Part shown: in pieces, positions 1 through 7,129 of the stretch
Layout: every line of letters starts with the position of its first letter
Numbering within the stretch: the first letter of the stretch is position 1
NCBI GenBank assembly: GCA_002414705.1
Contig: DIAL01000161.1
Location: 3,427-16,167, forward strand
DNA: 12,741 bases
Direction: 5' to 3'
From: Flavobacteriaceae bacterium UBA5079
Lineage (GTDB): Bacteria > Bacteroidota > Bacteroidia > Flavobacteriales > Flavobacteriaceae
Program-made: the position numbers and the translations under genes
Notes under the pieces: model-generated
The model's input: only the letters and a program-made list of their open reading frames with translations
Told to the model about the DNA's origin: nothing
Database searches by the model: none

Positions 1-894
1 GACGGAGATGCCTCAAATGGCTGGACGGTTTGGAACGCTGCAACGATAGCAGATCCTGCTATAAGCGAATTAATAGCGCCAGGTCAAGCCTTTTTTGTAA
101 AGTCAAAAGTAGGGGGTGGTTTAGTAGATTTTACAACAGCCATGCGAAGAACAGGGAGTGCCGATGATTTTATTAGTGGCAGAACAAGCCCCTTAGATGT
201 GGCTTTGGCAAGGCTTAAGTTAAGCAGTGCTACAGATACAGCGACTACGTCTATATACTTTATAGAAGGCACTACCAGAGGTTTAGATGTGGGCTATGAC
301 GCTGCTACTTATGGTGGTATTGCCCCAGAGTTTTCCATAGTTTCGTATTTGGTAGAAGCCAATACCGGTTTGCCTATGGCGATACAAAGTTTACCGTATA
401 GCGGTTTAACAGATATAGAGGTCCCCCTTGGTGTAAATACTGATGCTACGGTAAGTATAAGTATTAGTTTAGACCCTTTAACCACGCAACTGCCTCAAGG
501 TATAGAAGTGTACTTAGAAGATAGAGTAGCTAATACTTTTACCTTACTTAATACCACAACGTATAACTACACCCCGCCGACAGCTTTAAGCGGTATAGGG
601 AGATATTACCTAAGATTTGGGACACAGACCTTAGGTGTAGGGACTACAGATTTAGGAGGCTTACAGATCTACACCGTAAGTCGTTTAAGAACGGTTGTAA
701 TAGCAGGACAGTTATACGGGCGGTCTAAAGTCTACTTGTACGATTTACAAGGCCGTTTGGTATTAAGCCAAGCCTTAGATGTATCGCGCCGTGTAAATAG
801 CATAGACGCCTCAAAGCTTAGTGATGGTGTGTATGTAATAAAGGTTGTAAATGACCAGCAGACCAAAACGCAAAAGTTAGTCATTAAGAATTAA
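1..894 (+). CDS. T9SS cargo protein, C-terminal part (5' truncated)
   Basis: The frame is open from base 1, so this is the last 297 codons of a longer gene whose start lies left of the window; the ATG at 142 is internal. Codons from about 220 to the end form a type A T9SS C-terminal sorting domain: a short linker, then VYLYDLQGRLVLSQ, a conserved-type SDGVYVIKV strand and the closing QKLVIKN. That domain is known to direct export across the outer membrane and is cleaved when the protein is attached or released. The part before it is beta-rich and Ser/Thr/Gly-rich, starts with an APGQAFFVKS stretch common just before sorting domains in large flavobacterial surface proteins, and shows no catalytic motif. 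The function of the missing N-terminal part cannot be told. A small exported-peptide gene follows after 12 nt and is probably co-transcribed. Confidence 0.9.
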   Translation, partial: DGDASNGWTVWNAATIADPAISELIAPGQAFFVKSKVGGGLVDFTTAMRRTGSADDFISGRTSPLDVALARLKLSSATDTATTSIYFIEGTTRGLDVGYDAATYGGIAPEFSIVSYLVEANTGLPMAIQSLPYSGLTDIEVPLGVNTDATVSISISLDPLTTQLPQGIEVYLEDRVANTFTLLNTTTYNYTPPTALSGIGRYYLRFGTQTLGVGTTDLGGLQIYTVSRLRTVVIAGQLYGRSKVYLYDLQGRLVLSQALDVSRRVNSIDASKLSDGVYVIKVVNDQQTKTQKLVIKN

Positions 895-906
895 AAGGAC
901 ATAGCC

Positions 907-1074
907 ATGACAGAAGAAGAGACCCCCAATAGCATAACGCGAAAAGAAGCGATACAGAAAATGGGTAAATATGCTGGTATAACAGCATTAGGGACATTTA
1001 TGATCTTAAACCCACAACTATCACAAGCACAATCCGGACCACCAGATCCTGGAGGTGATCCATTAATAGATTAA
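907..1074 (+). CDS. Small exported peptide with Tat-like signal and Pro/Gly tail (55 aa)
   Basis: This short gene starts 12 nt after the T9SS protein stop, with an AAAAGGA ribosome-site-like stretch 6 nt before ATG, which is unusual here because most genes in the window lack one. The product begins MTEEETPNSITRKEAIQK, then a hydrophobic stretch (about residues 22-35, YAGITALGTFMIL) and a possible cleavage site in SQAQS. The n-region (S-x-T-R-K-E-A) resembles a twin-arginine signal but carries RK instead of RR. Cleavage would leave only about 14 residues, rich in Pro, Gly and Asp (PPDPGGDP). I recall similar short Tat-like proteins with Pro/Gly tails in flavobacteria but no known function. Coupling to the upstream cargo gene suggests an accessory role; this is inference. 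Confidence 0.7.
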   Translation: MTEEETPNSITRKEAIQKMGKYAGITALGTFMILNPQLSQAQSGPPDPGGDPLID

Positions 1075-1137
1075 GCTTATGCTGTTGTTACCAAACATAA
1101 ATTAACTCAAACAAATAAAACTAAAATACTTTAAAAA

Positions 1138-2466
1138 ATGAAAAAAACACTTTACCTAATAACCCTATTTCTGATAGGGAATTACGCATTAGCTCAAATC
1201 GACACAACCGCTATTAAAAGAATTGGAATCAACCCTGAATTTAGTTACAAAATGCTAGATCAAAATCAAAATTTAAGAAAAGTAGAAATACTTCTCAATT
1301 CAAAGAAAAATGAGCTTATTAAAAATAACAATTTAATTATTGGTACTTCATTAATTTCTATTGTTGATTACCAGCATTCTAATACAGACTCAAAATTTGG
1401 TTATCTTATGAGGCATCCAACTTCAAATAATCAGATTGGAAAAGATGTAAGTGAGGCCGTGATTCATTCTTTTCAGTTATCAGTCACAGCTACCATTAAT
1501 AGTTGGTTAACTTCCTATGCTGAATTATTATATAACCCTGAACAAAGTTTTGGCTCAGGTACAATTACAAATCTAAATAGAAATCAAATTCAATTAAGGA
1601 AAGCGTTTGTAGTTTTTGGAAACTTAAATAAATCACCATTTTACGGTGCTGTGGGAAAAATGGATGCACCGTTCGGACAAATGGGGTCTGTAAACCCATT
1701 TACTAATTCAACTATGTGGCATGCATTCGGAGGTCTAGGTTACGGTGCCCAGATTGGATATAATAAAGGAGGGCTTCATGCTAAAATTATGTTTGTTCAA
1801 GGGGGGGCTCAATTTAGAGCATTACATGTCCCTGTTGGGGATGCAACTGCTGTGCCTTCAAAACTTAACAATCTTGTTGCAGATTTAAACTATAAATTAG
1901 TTATTTCTGATAAAGTAAATTTAAAAGCTGGTGCATCATATAAAAAAGGAGGTGCATATTGCCAAGGCTTTCCTGTTTTTCATTTTACACCTTGTGAAGA
2001 AAACAATCCTGAGTACACTTTGTACGGTACATTAGATGTAAATAATCGTCTTATTGTAATGGCTTCATTTGCAAAAACTTTTAATGAATGGGAAGGTACT
2101 TTTAATCCAACACCACCATTAAATGTATTTGAAGCTTCTAAAGTTAGTTCATTGAGTCTTGGTGCAAAATATGATTTAAATAAAGTAGGTAAAATCAAAC
2201 ATACACTTTCTGGAGAATTTTCAAATTTTATAGCTGGGCCAAATGGGGCTCCCTGGGAAAGACAAAACCAGTATGTTTTAGGATATCAAGCCTTAATGAA
2301 TAAATCAGCAAAACTATTTGTTGAAATATTCAGAACTGAAGGTTTTGCTCCATTAAATTTTATAAGTGGAAGTGCTGACTTTGATCCATTCCCTCCTGGG
2401 ACCACTCATAGTGATAGAGATGCCAATAGCATGGGAATTGTTTTAGGTGCACAAATATCATTTTAA
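1138..2466 (+). CDS. Outer-membrane beta-barrel protein, LbtU/porin-like
   Basis: The 442-aa product has a clear Sec signal peptide (KK, hydrophobic residues 4-18, likely cut after ALA at 19). The rest has alternating hydrophobic strands, many Gly and aromatic residues, and a C-terminal Phe in GAQISF, the usual signature recognised by the BAM machinery. Internal stretches such as NRNQIQLRKAFVVFGN (about 145-161), FYGAVGKMDAPFGQ (about 168-181) and WHAFGGLGYGAQIGY resemble the LbtU-type siderophore porin family (DUF3573-like); this assignment is from memory of the family pattern. A role as a diffusion or uptake channel is inferred, and the substrate is unknown. Two cysteines (in GAYCQGF and FTPCEEN) may form a loop disulphide. 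No TonB box, plug domain or siderophore gene lies nearby. By eye it is more AT-rich than both neighbours, consistent with a separate origin. Confidence 0.75.
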   Translation: MKKTLYLITLFLIGNYALAQIDTTAIKRIGINPEFSYKMLDQNQNLRKVEILLNSKKNELIKNNNLIIGTSLISIVDYQHSNTDSKFGYLMRHPTSNNQIGKDVSEAVIHSFQLSVTATINSWLTSYAELLYNPEQSFGSGTITNLNRNQIQLRKAFVVFGNLNKSPFYGAVGKMDAPFGQMGSVNPFTNSTMWHAFGGLGYGAQIGYNKGGLHAKIMFVQGGAQFRALHVPVGDATAVPSKLNNLVADLNYKLVISDKVNLKAGASYKKGGAYCQGFPVFHFTPCEENNPEYTLYGTLDVNNRLIVMASFAKTFNEWEGTFNPTPPLNVFEASKVSSLSLGAKYDLNKVGKIKHTLSGEFSNFIAGPNGAPWERQNQYVLGYQALMNKSAKLFVEIFRTEGFAPLNFISGSADFDPFPPGTTHSDRDANSMGIVLGAQISF

Positions 2467-2879
2467 AGAATAGGAAAGATTTAACTATTTACCTTAATTG
2501 TAAAAGTTTAATTTAGCTCATTTAAAAAACACGTTTGGTAAAATGTATATAAAAAAAATAGGCGAATTAGTACTAAATTCAAGGCTTTTGGCTTGTGTCA
2601 AAGTTTGTGTTTACCCGAAAGTTTAGTGCTTAGAAATCGCCTACTTTTCAAGAACTAACCGTTAGTGATTGGTATTTAACATAACAAATGGATACCTAAA
2701 GTATAATAGAATTGGTTGTGTGTTTTAATCAAAAAATTAACTCGAAGTTACGTGTTTTATCTAAAGGTACGATGAGCAAAATAATAATAGGTAAGATACC
2801 ATATAATTACTAGCTTAACACTTTGAATGATTAAGAGTTTAGTAGTATTTAAAAAAGACGATAAAATAACTAGTACACT
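2467..2879. other. 413-nt non-coding stretch
   Basis: No convincing reading frame lies between the porin-like gene and the SGNH/MBOAT operon. The first half contains the nested inverted-repeat element described separately (2531-2666). The second half is AT-rich and should contain the promoter of the 2880 operon, but I find no clean TAnnTTTG box with a TTG partner. Confidence 0.6.
2531..2666. repeat. Nested imperfect inverted repeat ending in a 13-bp palindrome
   Basis: Three levels of symmetry are visible. The inner arms at 2554-2577 and 2622-2648 pair through TAGGCGA with TCGCCTA (7 bp), flanking A/T pairs, and ACTAAA with TTTAGT (6 bp), around a 44-nt loop. Outer arms at 2531-2541 and 2652-2662 match at 8 of 11 positions. 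The right end is a perfect palindrome, ACTAAC-C-GTTAGT (2654-2666). The whole folds into a long imperfect hairpin. It could be a non-autonomous mobile element, a folded recombination site, or a structured RNA/terminator region after the porin gene. No ORF lies inside. Confidence 0.55.
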
Positions 2880-3917
2880 ATGAATTTAAAAAAAGCATTT
2901 TGCATAGCTTTTATAACCGCTGTGGTTGGTGTGGTGGGTTGGGAATTGTATTGGCGTTCTCAAGGCTATATACCTACAATAGATGACAATAAAGCACTTT
3001 GGGCAATACAACGCGATAGGGTAGATACTTTAGATAGAGATGCTGTTGTGTTTCTGGGCTCATCCCGAACACTCTATGGCATACAGCTAGATACTTGGGA
3101 AAAAGAAACAGGTAAACGGCCCGTACAGTTAGCCAATGTAGGAAGCTCTCCTTTGCCGGTGTTTCATGATATTGTCGCAAACACAAATTATTCAGGCACC
3201 GTAGTTGTAGGGGTTGCCCCAGGCTTGTTTTTTTCAACCACGTATCCTAAAGCTCAGCCATGGGCATGGCCACAAGCACGTGTAGACCATCACAAAAACC
3301 GAACGTATGTGCAACGTCTTAATCATCAGTTGTCTTTACCCTTGCAGCAACATTTGGCCTTAATGTCTGCAGGAGAAGAAGCGTTAGATGATAATATAGA
3401 TTTGAAGACCTTATTAAAACAGATAAAAGTGGGTAATAGAATCCCAGAAGGAATGCCACCGTTTTATAAATTTGGTAGAATGACTACGCTAGACCGAAAT
3501 CTGCAAATGACAGACCGCACAGTAACAGACACCGCTTTTGCACATACTATTACTAAAGTTTGGGAATTTATAGGTAAAACATCTCCAGCGCCAGATAAAG
3601 CGGCTACCATGGCTTTTTTTCTAAAAGATGTTAAGGCTTTTAAAGCGCGAGGTGGCCATCTTATATTAATGCGCTGTCCTTCAACGGGTGGTGTAAGAGC
3701 TGGCGAAAACTTTATGTTACCACGACAAGATTATTGGGATGATTTAGTAGAACAGTCAGACGTTATGGCTTATCATTTTGAAGATTACCCCCAATTTAAA
3801 GATTTAAAATGCCCCGAATGGTCGCATTTATCTGCAAAAGACGCTCATTTTTTTACTGCAGAATTGGCTAAACTTATGCTAGCTGATAAGGCTATCATCA
3901 ACCCACAAACCAACTAA
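2880..3917 (+). CDS. Membrane-anchored SGNH-hydrolase-like protein (MBOAT partner)
   Basis: The 345-aa product has one N-terminal membrane helix (residues 5-22) and a periplasmic domain. The SGNH-type blocks are VVFLGSSRTLYG (G60-S61-S62-R63; S61 or S62 is the candidate nucleophile), ANVGSS (85-90, block II region), and PEWSHLSAKDA (E313-W-S-H316), matching the D/E-x-x-H block V. This layout is known from AlgJ/AlgX- and DltD-like partners of MBOAT acyltransferases, which pass acetyl groups to an extracytoplasmic polymer. The stop is 2 nt before the MBOAT start, so the two are almost certainly translated as a unit. The polymer acceptor cannot be told, because no glycosyltransferase or alginate gene is in the window. 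The block I motif GSSR differs from the classical GDSL. Confidence 0.75.
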   Translation: MNLKKAFCIAFITAVVGVVGWELYWRSQGYIPTIDDNKALWAIQRDRVDTLDRDAVVFLGSSRTLYGIQLDTWEKETGKRPVQLANVGSSPLPVFHDIVANTNYSGTVVVGVAPGLFFSTTYPKAQPWAWPQARVDHHKNRTYVQRLNHQLSLPLQQHLALMSAGEEALDDNIDLKTLLKQIKVGNRIPEGMPPFYKFGRMTTLDRNLQMTDRTVTDTAFAHTITKVWEFIGKTSPAPDKAATMAFFLKDVKAFKARGGHLILMRCPSTGGVRAGENFMLPRQDYWDDLVEQSDVMAYHFEDYPQFKDLKCPEWSHLSAKDAHFFTAELAKLMLADKAIINPQTN

Positions 3918-3919
3918 TT

Positions 3920-5335
3920 ATGTTATTTAATTCCTTAAGTTTTATAGTGTTTTTGGTCATTGTATTAGGCTTCTATTATTCCACATATTTTACTTGGATC
4001 AGTAAAAAAAGAATGTTGCTATTAGCAAGTTATGTGTTTTATGGGTTATGGAACCCACCCTTAATTTTGTTGCTATGGATTTCTACGGTAGTCGATTGGA
4101 CAGCCTCAAAACGAATTGCCAATGCTAAGGATCAAAGTAGACGTAAATTATGGTTGCTATTAAGTCTAGTTGTTAATTTAGGCTTTTTGGGCTTTTTTAA
4201 ATATAGGGATTTTGTTTTAGAAAATTTTGTTGCCTTAGTAAATAGCTTCGGTATTGCTTATACAGCAAGACCTATGGACATTATTTTACCTATGGGTATA
4301 TCGTTTTATACGTTTCAAACGATGTCTTACACAATAGATATTTACAAGCGTAAGGCAAAACCCGCTAAAACATTTTTAGATTTCGCGTTATATGTAACAT
4401 TCTTTCCCCAATTAGTAGCAGGTCCTATTGTACGAGCAAAGGATTTAATGACCCAATTTTATAAAGAAAAAAGAGCTACGTCTGACCAATTTATTTGGGG
4501 TGTTTTTTTACTCACCATAGGTGTTTTTCAAAAAGTGGTTTTAGCAGACACCTTACTTTCGGGTGTTGCCGATGATGTGTTTGGGTTTTCTGAATTATTA
4601 CATGGTGTAGATGCATGGACAGGAACGTTGGCGTTTTCTGGTCAGATCTTTTTTGACTTTGCAGGGTATTCTACCTGTGCCATTGGTATAGCTTTAATGT
4701 TGGGTATTACTTTGCCTGATAATTTTAGGTATCCTTATGGTTCTATTGGCTTTTCAGATTTCTGGAAGCGTTGGCACATATCTTTATCGAGCTGGTTGCG
4801 AGATTACCTGTATATCCCATTAGGCGGTAATCGTTATGGTATTACAAGAATGTATGTAGCCTTGATGCTTACTATGTTGTTAGGAGGCCTTTGGCATGGT
4901 GCAGCATGGACCTTTATGGTTTGGGGTGGCTTACATGGTGCTTATTTAATCTTAGAGAAATTACAGAAGCAATATCTGCCTTTTAAAATCACGAAATGGA
5001 ACGGTATTTTTTTAGCATTCATCACCTTTACCTGTGTTAATATAACTTGGGTATTTTTTAGAGCTAGATCATTTGATACGGCGTGGCAACTGCTAAAATC
5101 TATGTTTTATTTGCAACCTAATGGATTAAAGATTCTAGACTCATTTAGTGTCATAAAAGTTTGTGTGGTTATAATTGTGTTGTTTTTGTGTCATTGGATG
5201 ATGCGTAACACATCACTAAAAACTCTATCAGAGAAAGCATCGCCGTGGGTTATAGGGGTTTTCTGGGCGGTACTATTTTTCTTAATTATTATAGCACAAG
5301 GCAGTGGCGAGCAGTTTATTTACTTTCAGTTTTAA
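3920..5335 (+). CDS. MBOAT family O-acyltransferase, AlgI-like
   Basis: The 471-aa polytopic membrane protein has about ten hydrophobic segments and the full set of AlgI/PatA-type MBOAT motifs: MGISFYTFQTMSYTIDIYK (125-143), FFPQLVAGPIVRA (161-173), NFRYPYGSIGFSDFWKRWH (268-286), SSWLRDYLYIPLGGNR (290-305), and the catalytic-His motif LWHGAAWTFMVWGGLHG (324-340, H326). The C-terminus IYFQF is also typical. Family members move acetyl groups from cytoplasmic donors across the membrane for O-acetylation of alginate, peptidoglycan or other glycans. Its direct partner is the SGNH-like protein 2 nt upstream. Full length, no frameshift. The glycan it modifies is unknown. Confidence 0.93.
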   Translation: MLFNSLSFIVFLVIVLGFYYSTYFTWISKKRMLLLASYVFYGLWNPPLILLLWISTVVDWTASKRIANAKDQSRRKLWLLLSLVVNLGFLGFFKYRDFVLENFVALVNSFGIAYTARPMDIILPMGISFYTFQTMSYTIDIYKRKAKPAKTFLDFALYVTFFPQLVAGPIVRAKDLMTQFYKEKRATSDQFIWGVFLLTIGVFQKVVLADTLLSGVADDVFGFSELLHGVDAWTGTLAFSGQIFFDFAGYSTCAIGIALMLGITLPDNFRYPYGSIGFSDFWKRWHISLSSWLRDYLYIPLGGNRYGITRMYVALMLTMLLGGLWHGAAWTFMVWGGLHGAYLILEKLQKQYLPFKITKWNGIFLAFITFTCVNITWVFFRARSFDTAWQLLKSMFYLQPNGLKILDSFSVIKVCVVIIVLFLCHWMMRNTSLKTLSEKASPWVIGVFWAVLFFLIIIAQGSGEQFIYFQF

Positions 5336-5601
5336 TTCGAAATTTAGAGGTGGTTTTGAGGTCATTTGAGTTGTGTGTCATTTAAAATTTTAGATGCAGT
5401 AGTTAGTTGCATATAATTTTGATTGCGATATATTTTTTTCTTGTCAACCATTTTAGTTATTATATTATTAAAAATTGTTGCCATGCTCTGTGAATGGTTT
5501 ATATTATTAAGATCCGTATAAATATATTTTTTATTAGATAATATATGTTATTTTGCTTAACTTTTTTAGGTGGGATTTGATATAAGTTTAATATAGAGTA
5601 C

Positions 5602-5627
5602 ATTAAAAACTTTTTACAGTTTTTAAT
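5602..5627. repeat. Perfect 10-bp inverted repeat (possible operator or weak terminator)
   Basis: ATTAAAAACT at 5602-5611 and AGTTTTTAAT at 5618-5627 are exact reverse complements with a 6-nt spacer. It lies 23 nt before the -7 box at 5651, i.e. about where a regulator would bind in front of the flavoenzyme gene. It could instead be a weak AT-rich hairpin terminator, as CAATTTTT follows. Confidence 0.5.
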
Positions 5628-5650
5628 CAATTTTTATGTTGTTTATCATT

Positions 5651-5658
5651 TATATTTG
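5651..5658 (+). promoter_or_regulatory. Candidate Bacteroidota -7 box upstream of DAAO gene
   Basis: TATATTTG matches TAnnTTTG exactly. No TTG is found at the usual 17-23 nt upstream, so the -33 half is weak or missing. The implied leader to ATG 5763 is about 100 nt. Confidence 0.35.
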
Positions 5659-5762
5659 TTTAAGCTAGGCAAATATTAGTTGATTTCTAAAACATACGAC
5701 CCTATATGCTTCACTAGAAAGTGCGTTTTAAAGCTCAAATACAAAAAAAAATTATTTATTAT

Positions 5763-6839
5763 ATGGAAATATTAATTATAGGGGCGGGTGTGAGTGGATT
5801 AACTACAGCAATTAGTTTAAAAGAAAAATATCCTGATTCACAAATATGCATAGCAGCTGATAAGTTTGGTGAAGATACTACTAGCACTATTGCAGGCGCG
5901 TTATGGGAATGGCAACCAGCGGTTTGTGGATTTTATGAAACAACCGGTTTAGATCCCTTTTTAATTGAAGGAATTAACAAAAGAGATAATACCTGGGCAT
6001 TTGCGTCTTATAACGAGTTTTATAAGCTGAAGGGGCTATTAAATACAGGGGTGTTTTGGAGACGCGTTAATTTCTATCTTACAGAAGACACTGCTTTAGA
6101 AAATAATAAAATTAAGGAATTAGCCACTAAAGTGTTTGGCTTTGATAATGATAGTGAACAGATATTTAAAAGAAATAAAATCTGCCAAAAAGCGTCTGGC
6201 TTTGTTGGCGCTTATTCGTATTTAACACCTATGATAGATATGAGTTTGTATATCAATTGGTTAACAAATAAGTTTTTGAATAACGGCGGTAACATTATTT
6301 GGGATAGCTTTGAAAGTATACAGCAAGCAAAAGAAAAATATGCGCCAGATGTTATTATTAATTGTGCAGGTTTAGGAAGTCGCGATTTAGTCGACGATAC
6401 TCAATGCATTCCCGTAAAAGGAGGTTGGTTGCTATATGATAATTTAAACCAGGAGGGGCAACCGCTAGTTAAAGAGGCACATTGCACAACCATTCAAGAA
6501 AATAAAGAAGGAGGTAATTTTATATTCACGGTTCCCCGAGGTGCCGATAAATTAGTAGTAGGTGGTTTTGCCTTAGCAAATGATACGGACACAGACCTTA
6601 GTTTAGAGCATGCTTTATTTAAAAGAATCATTGAACAAAACAGCCAGTTTTTACCTTGGTTACAGGATGCTAAACCAATAAGTCATCGTGTTGGTTTACG
6701 CCCATTTAGGAAACAAGGGGTTAGGGTAGAAAAAGATGACATGTTTCATGTACCAGTAATTCATAACTACGGTCATGGAGGTAGTGGTGTTACCCTCTCT
6801 TGGGGATGTGCTATGGAAGTTACGTCTTTATTAGCCTAA
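5763..6839 (+). CDS. D-amino-acid oxidase family FAD-dependent oxidoreductase
   Basis: The ATG at 5763 is chosen because it places the Rossmann motif GAGVSG at residues 7-12, as in the family; an upstream GTG (5721) would add a poorly conserved extension. The 358-aa length fits DAAO/D-aspartate oxidase. Conserved stretches are STIAGALWEW (41-50), INCAGLGSRDL (199-209), VPRGADKLVVGGF (257-269), VGLRPFRKQGVRVE (310-323, substrate-carboxylate arginine region) and IHNYGHGGSGVTLSWGCA (333-350, FAD-contacting loop). Known members oxidise D-amino acids to 2-oxo acids, ammonia and hydrogen peroxide. Substrate preference cannot be read from sequence. No signal peptide is present, so it is probably cytoplasmic. 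It stands alone between long non-coding stretches. The GGW after PVK replaces the more usual G-Q of eukaryotic enzymes, so substrate or function may differ. Confidence 0.88.
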   Translation: MEILIIGAGVSGLTTAISLKEKYPDSQICIAADKFGEDTTSTIAGALWEWQPAVCGFYETTGLDPFLIEGINKRDNTWAFASYNEFYKLKGLLNTGVFWRRVNFYLTEDTALENNKIKELATKVFGFDNDSEQIFKRNKICQKASGFVGAYSYLTPMIDMSLYINWLTNKFLNNGGNIIWDSFESIQQAKEKYAPDVIINCAGLGSRDLVDDTQCIPVKGGWLLYDNLNQEGQPLVKEAHCTTIQENKEGGNFIFTVPRGADKLVVGGFALANDTDTDLSLEHALFKRIIEQNSQFLPWLQDAKPISHRVGLRPFRKQGVRVEKDDMFHVPVIHNYGHGGSGVTLSWGCAMEVTSLLA

Positions 6840-6928
6840 TGAATGCATGTTTCGGTGTATAGGTATTATTAAGAGTTTTAAAACAAAGACTTAAATCAAT
6901 TTTACTTATTTTTTACCACAGGAGGTTG

Positions 6929-6942
6929 CACTTGGGCAAGTG
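6929..6942. repeat. GC-rich palindrome CACTTG-GG-CAAGTG
   Basis: Two 6-bp arms are exact reverse complements around GG, inside an otherwise very AT-rich 290-nt spacer (6840-7129). A TAATTTTG box (-7-like) lies at 6960-6967, with the palindrome's TTG at 6932-6934 as a possible but distant (25 nt) -33 partner. This makes an operator overlapping a promoter conceivable. Function not known. Confidence 0.4.
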
Positions 6943-6998
6943 ACAATGAAACGGTTTTTTAATTTTGTTCCATTTTTTAATAAAAAAAAAGTACACGT

Positions 6999-7079
6999 TT
7001 ACAATCCATAATTTCTTTTAAAGTCTGTTAATCCGTTTTCAAGTAATTTGCCATCTTTCCTTTCAATTTCTTCAAACAT
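6999..7079 (-). pseudogene. Possible remnant: 26-codon frame, C-terminal-like fragment
   Basis: On the minus strand a frame reads MFEEIERKDGKLLENG, then LTDFKRNYGL and a TAA stop. The mix of charged and hydrophobic residues, ending naturally at a stop, looks more like the tail of a real protein than like random AT-rich sequence. The frame extends about 10 codons upstream of the ATG before a TGA. No ribosome site or promoter is evident. I do not recognise the family. It may be debris of a gene lost together with the restriction enzyme next to it, or chance. Confidence 0.25.
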
Positions 7080-7129
7080 TTCTAGTATTATTACTATTTT
7101 AGTACATCAATTCAATCTAAAAGCTAGTA

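Larger units (their letters stand above)
5336..5762. other. 427-nt AT-rich non-coding stretch upstream of the DAAO gene
   Basis: This interval is strongly AT-rich and has no plausible gene. It contains a perfect 10-bp inverted repeat (5602-5627) and a perfect -7 promoter box (5651-5658), both listed separately. The GTG at 5721 extends the downstream frame but places 14 non-conserved residues before the FAD motif, so I treat 5721-5762 as leader. Confidence 0.6.

Noticed and set aside
84..272. 62-aa minus-strand frame inside the T9SS protein
   Set aside because: Shadow of the coding plus strand.
1980..2198. 72-aa minus-strand frame inside the porin-like gene
   Set aside because: Entirely within a well-supported gene on the other strand, with no family resemblance.
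2531..2666. Canonical integron attC site
   Set aside because: Neither end fits RYYYAAC or GTTRRRY exactly (GTTAGTG fails at the last positions), and there is no integrase or cassette array. Kept only as a general structured repeat.
2974..3237. 87-aa minus-strand frame inside the SGNH gene
   Set aside because: Shadow of the real gene; no start context or known motif.
5721..5762. GTG start extending the DAAO gene by 14 residues
   Set aside because: The family begins just before the GxGxxG motif, matching ATG 5763; the extension is not family-like.
6946..7011. 21-codon plus-strand ORF with an AGGAGG sequence upstream
   Set aside because: The AGGAGG is about 20 nt before the ATG, too far to serve it, and the peptide is a low-complexity Phe/Lys run.
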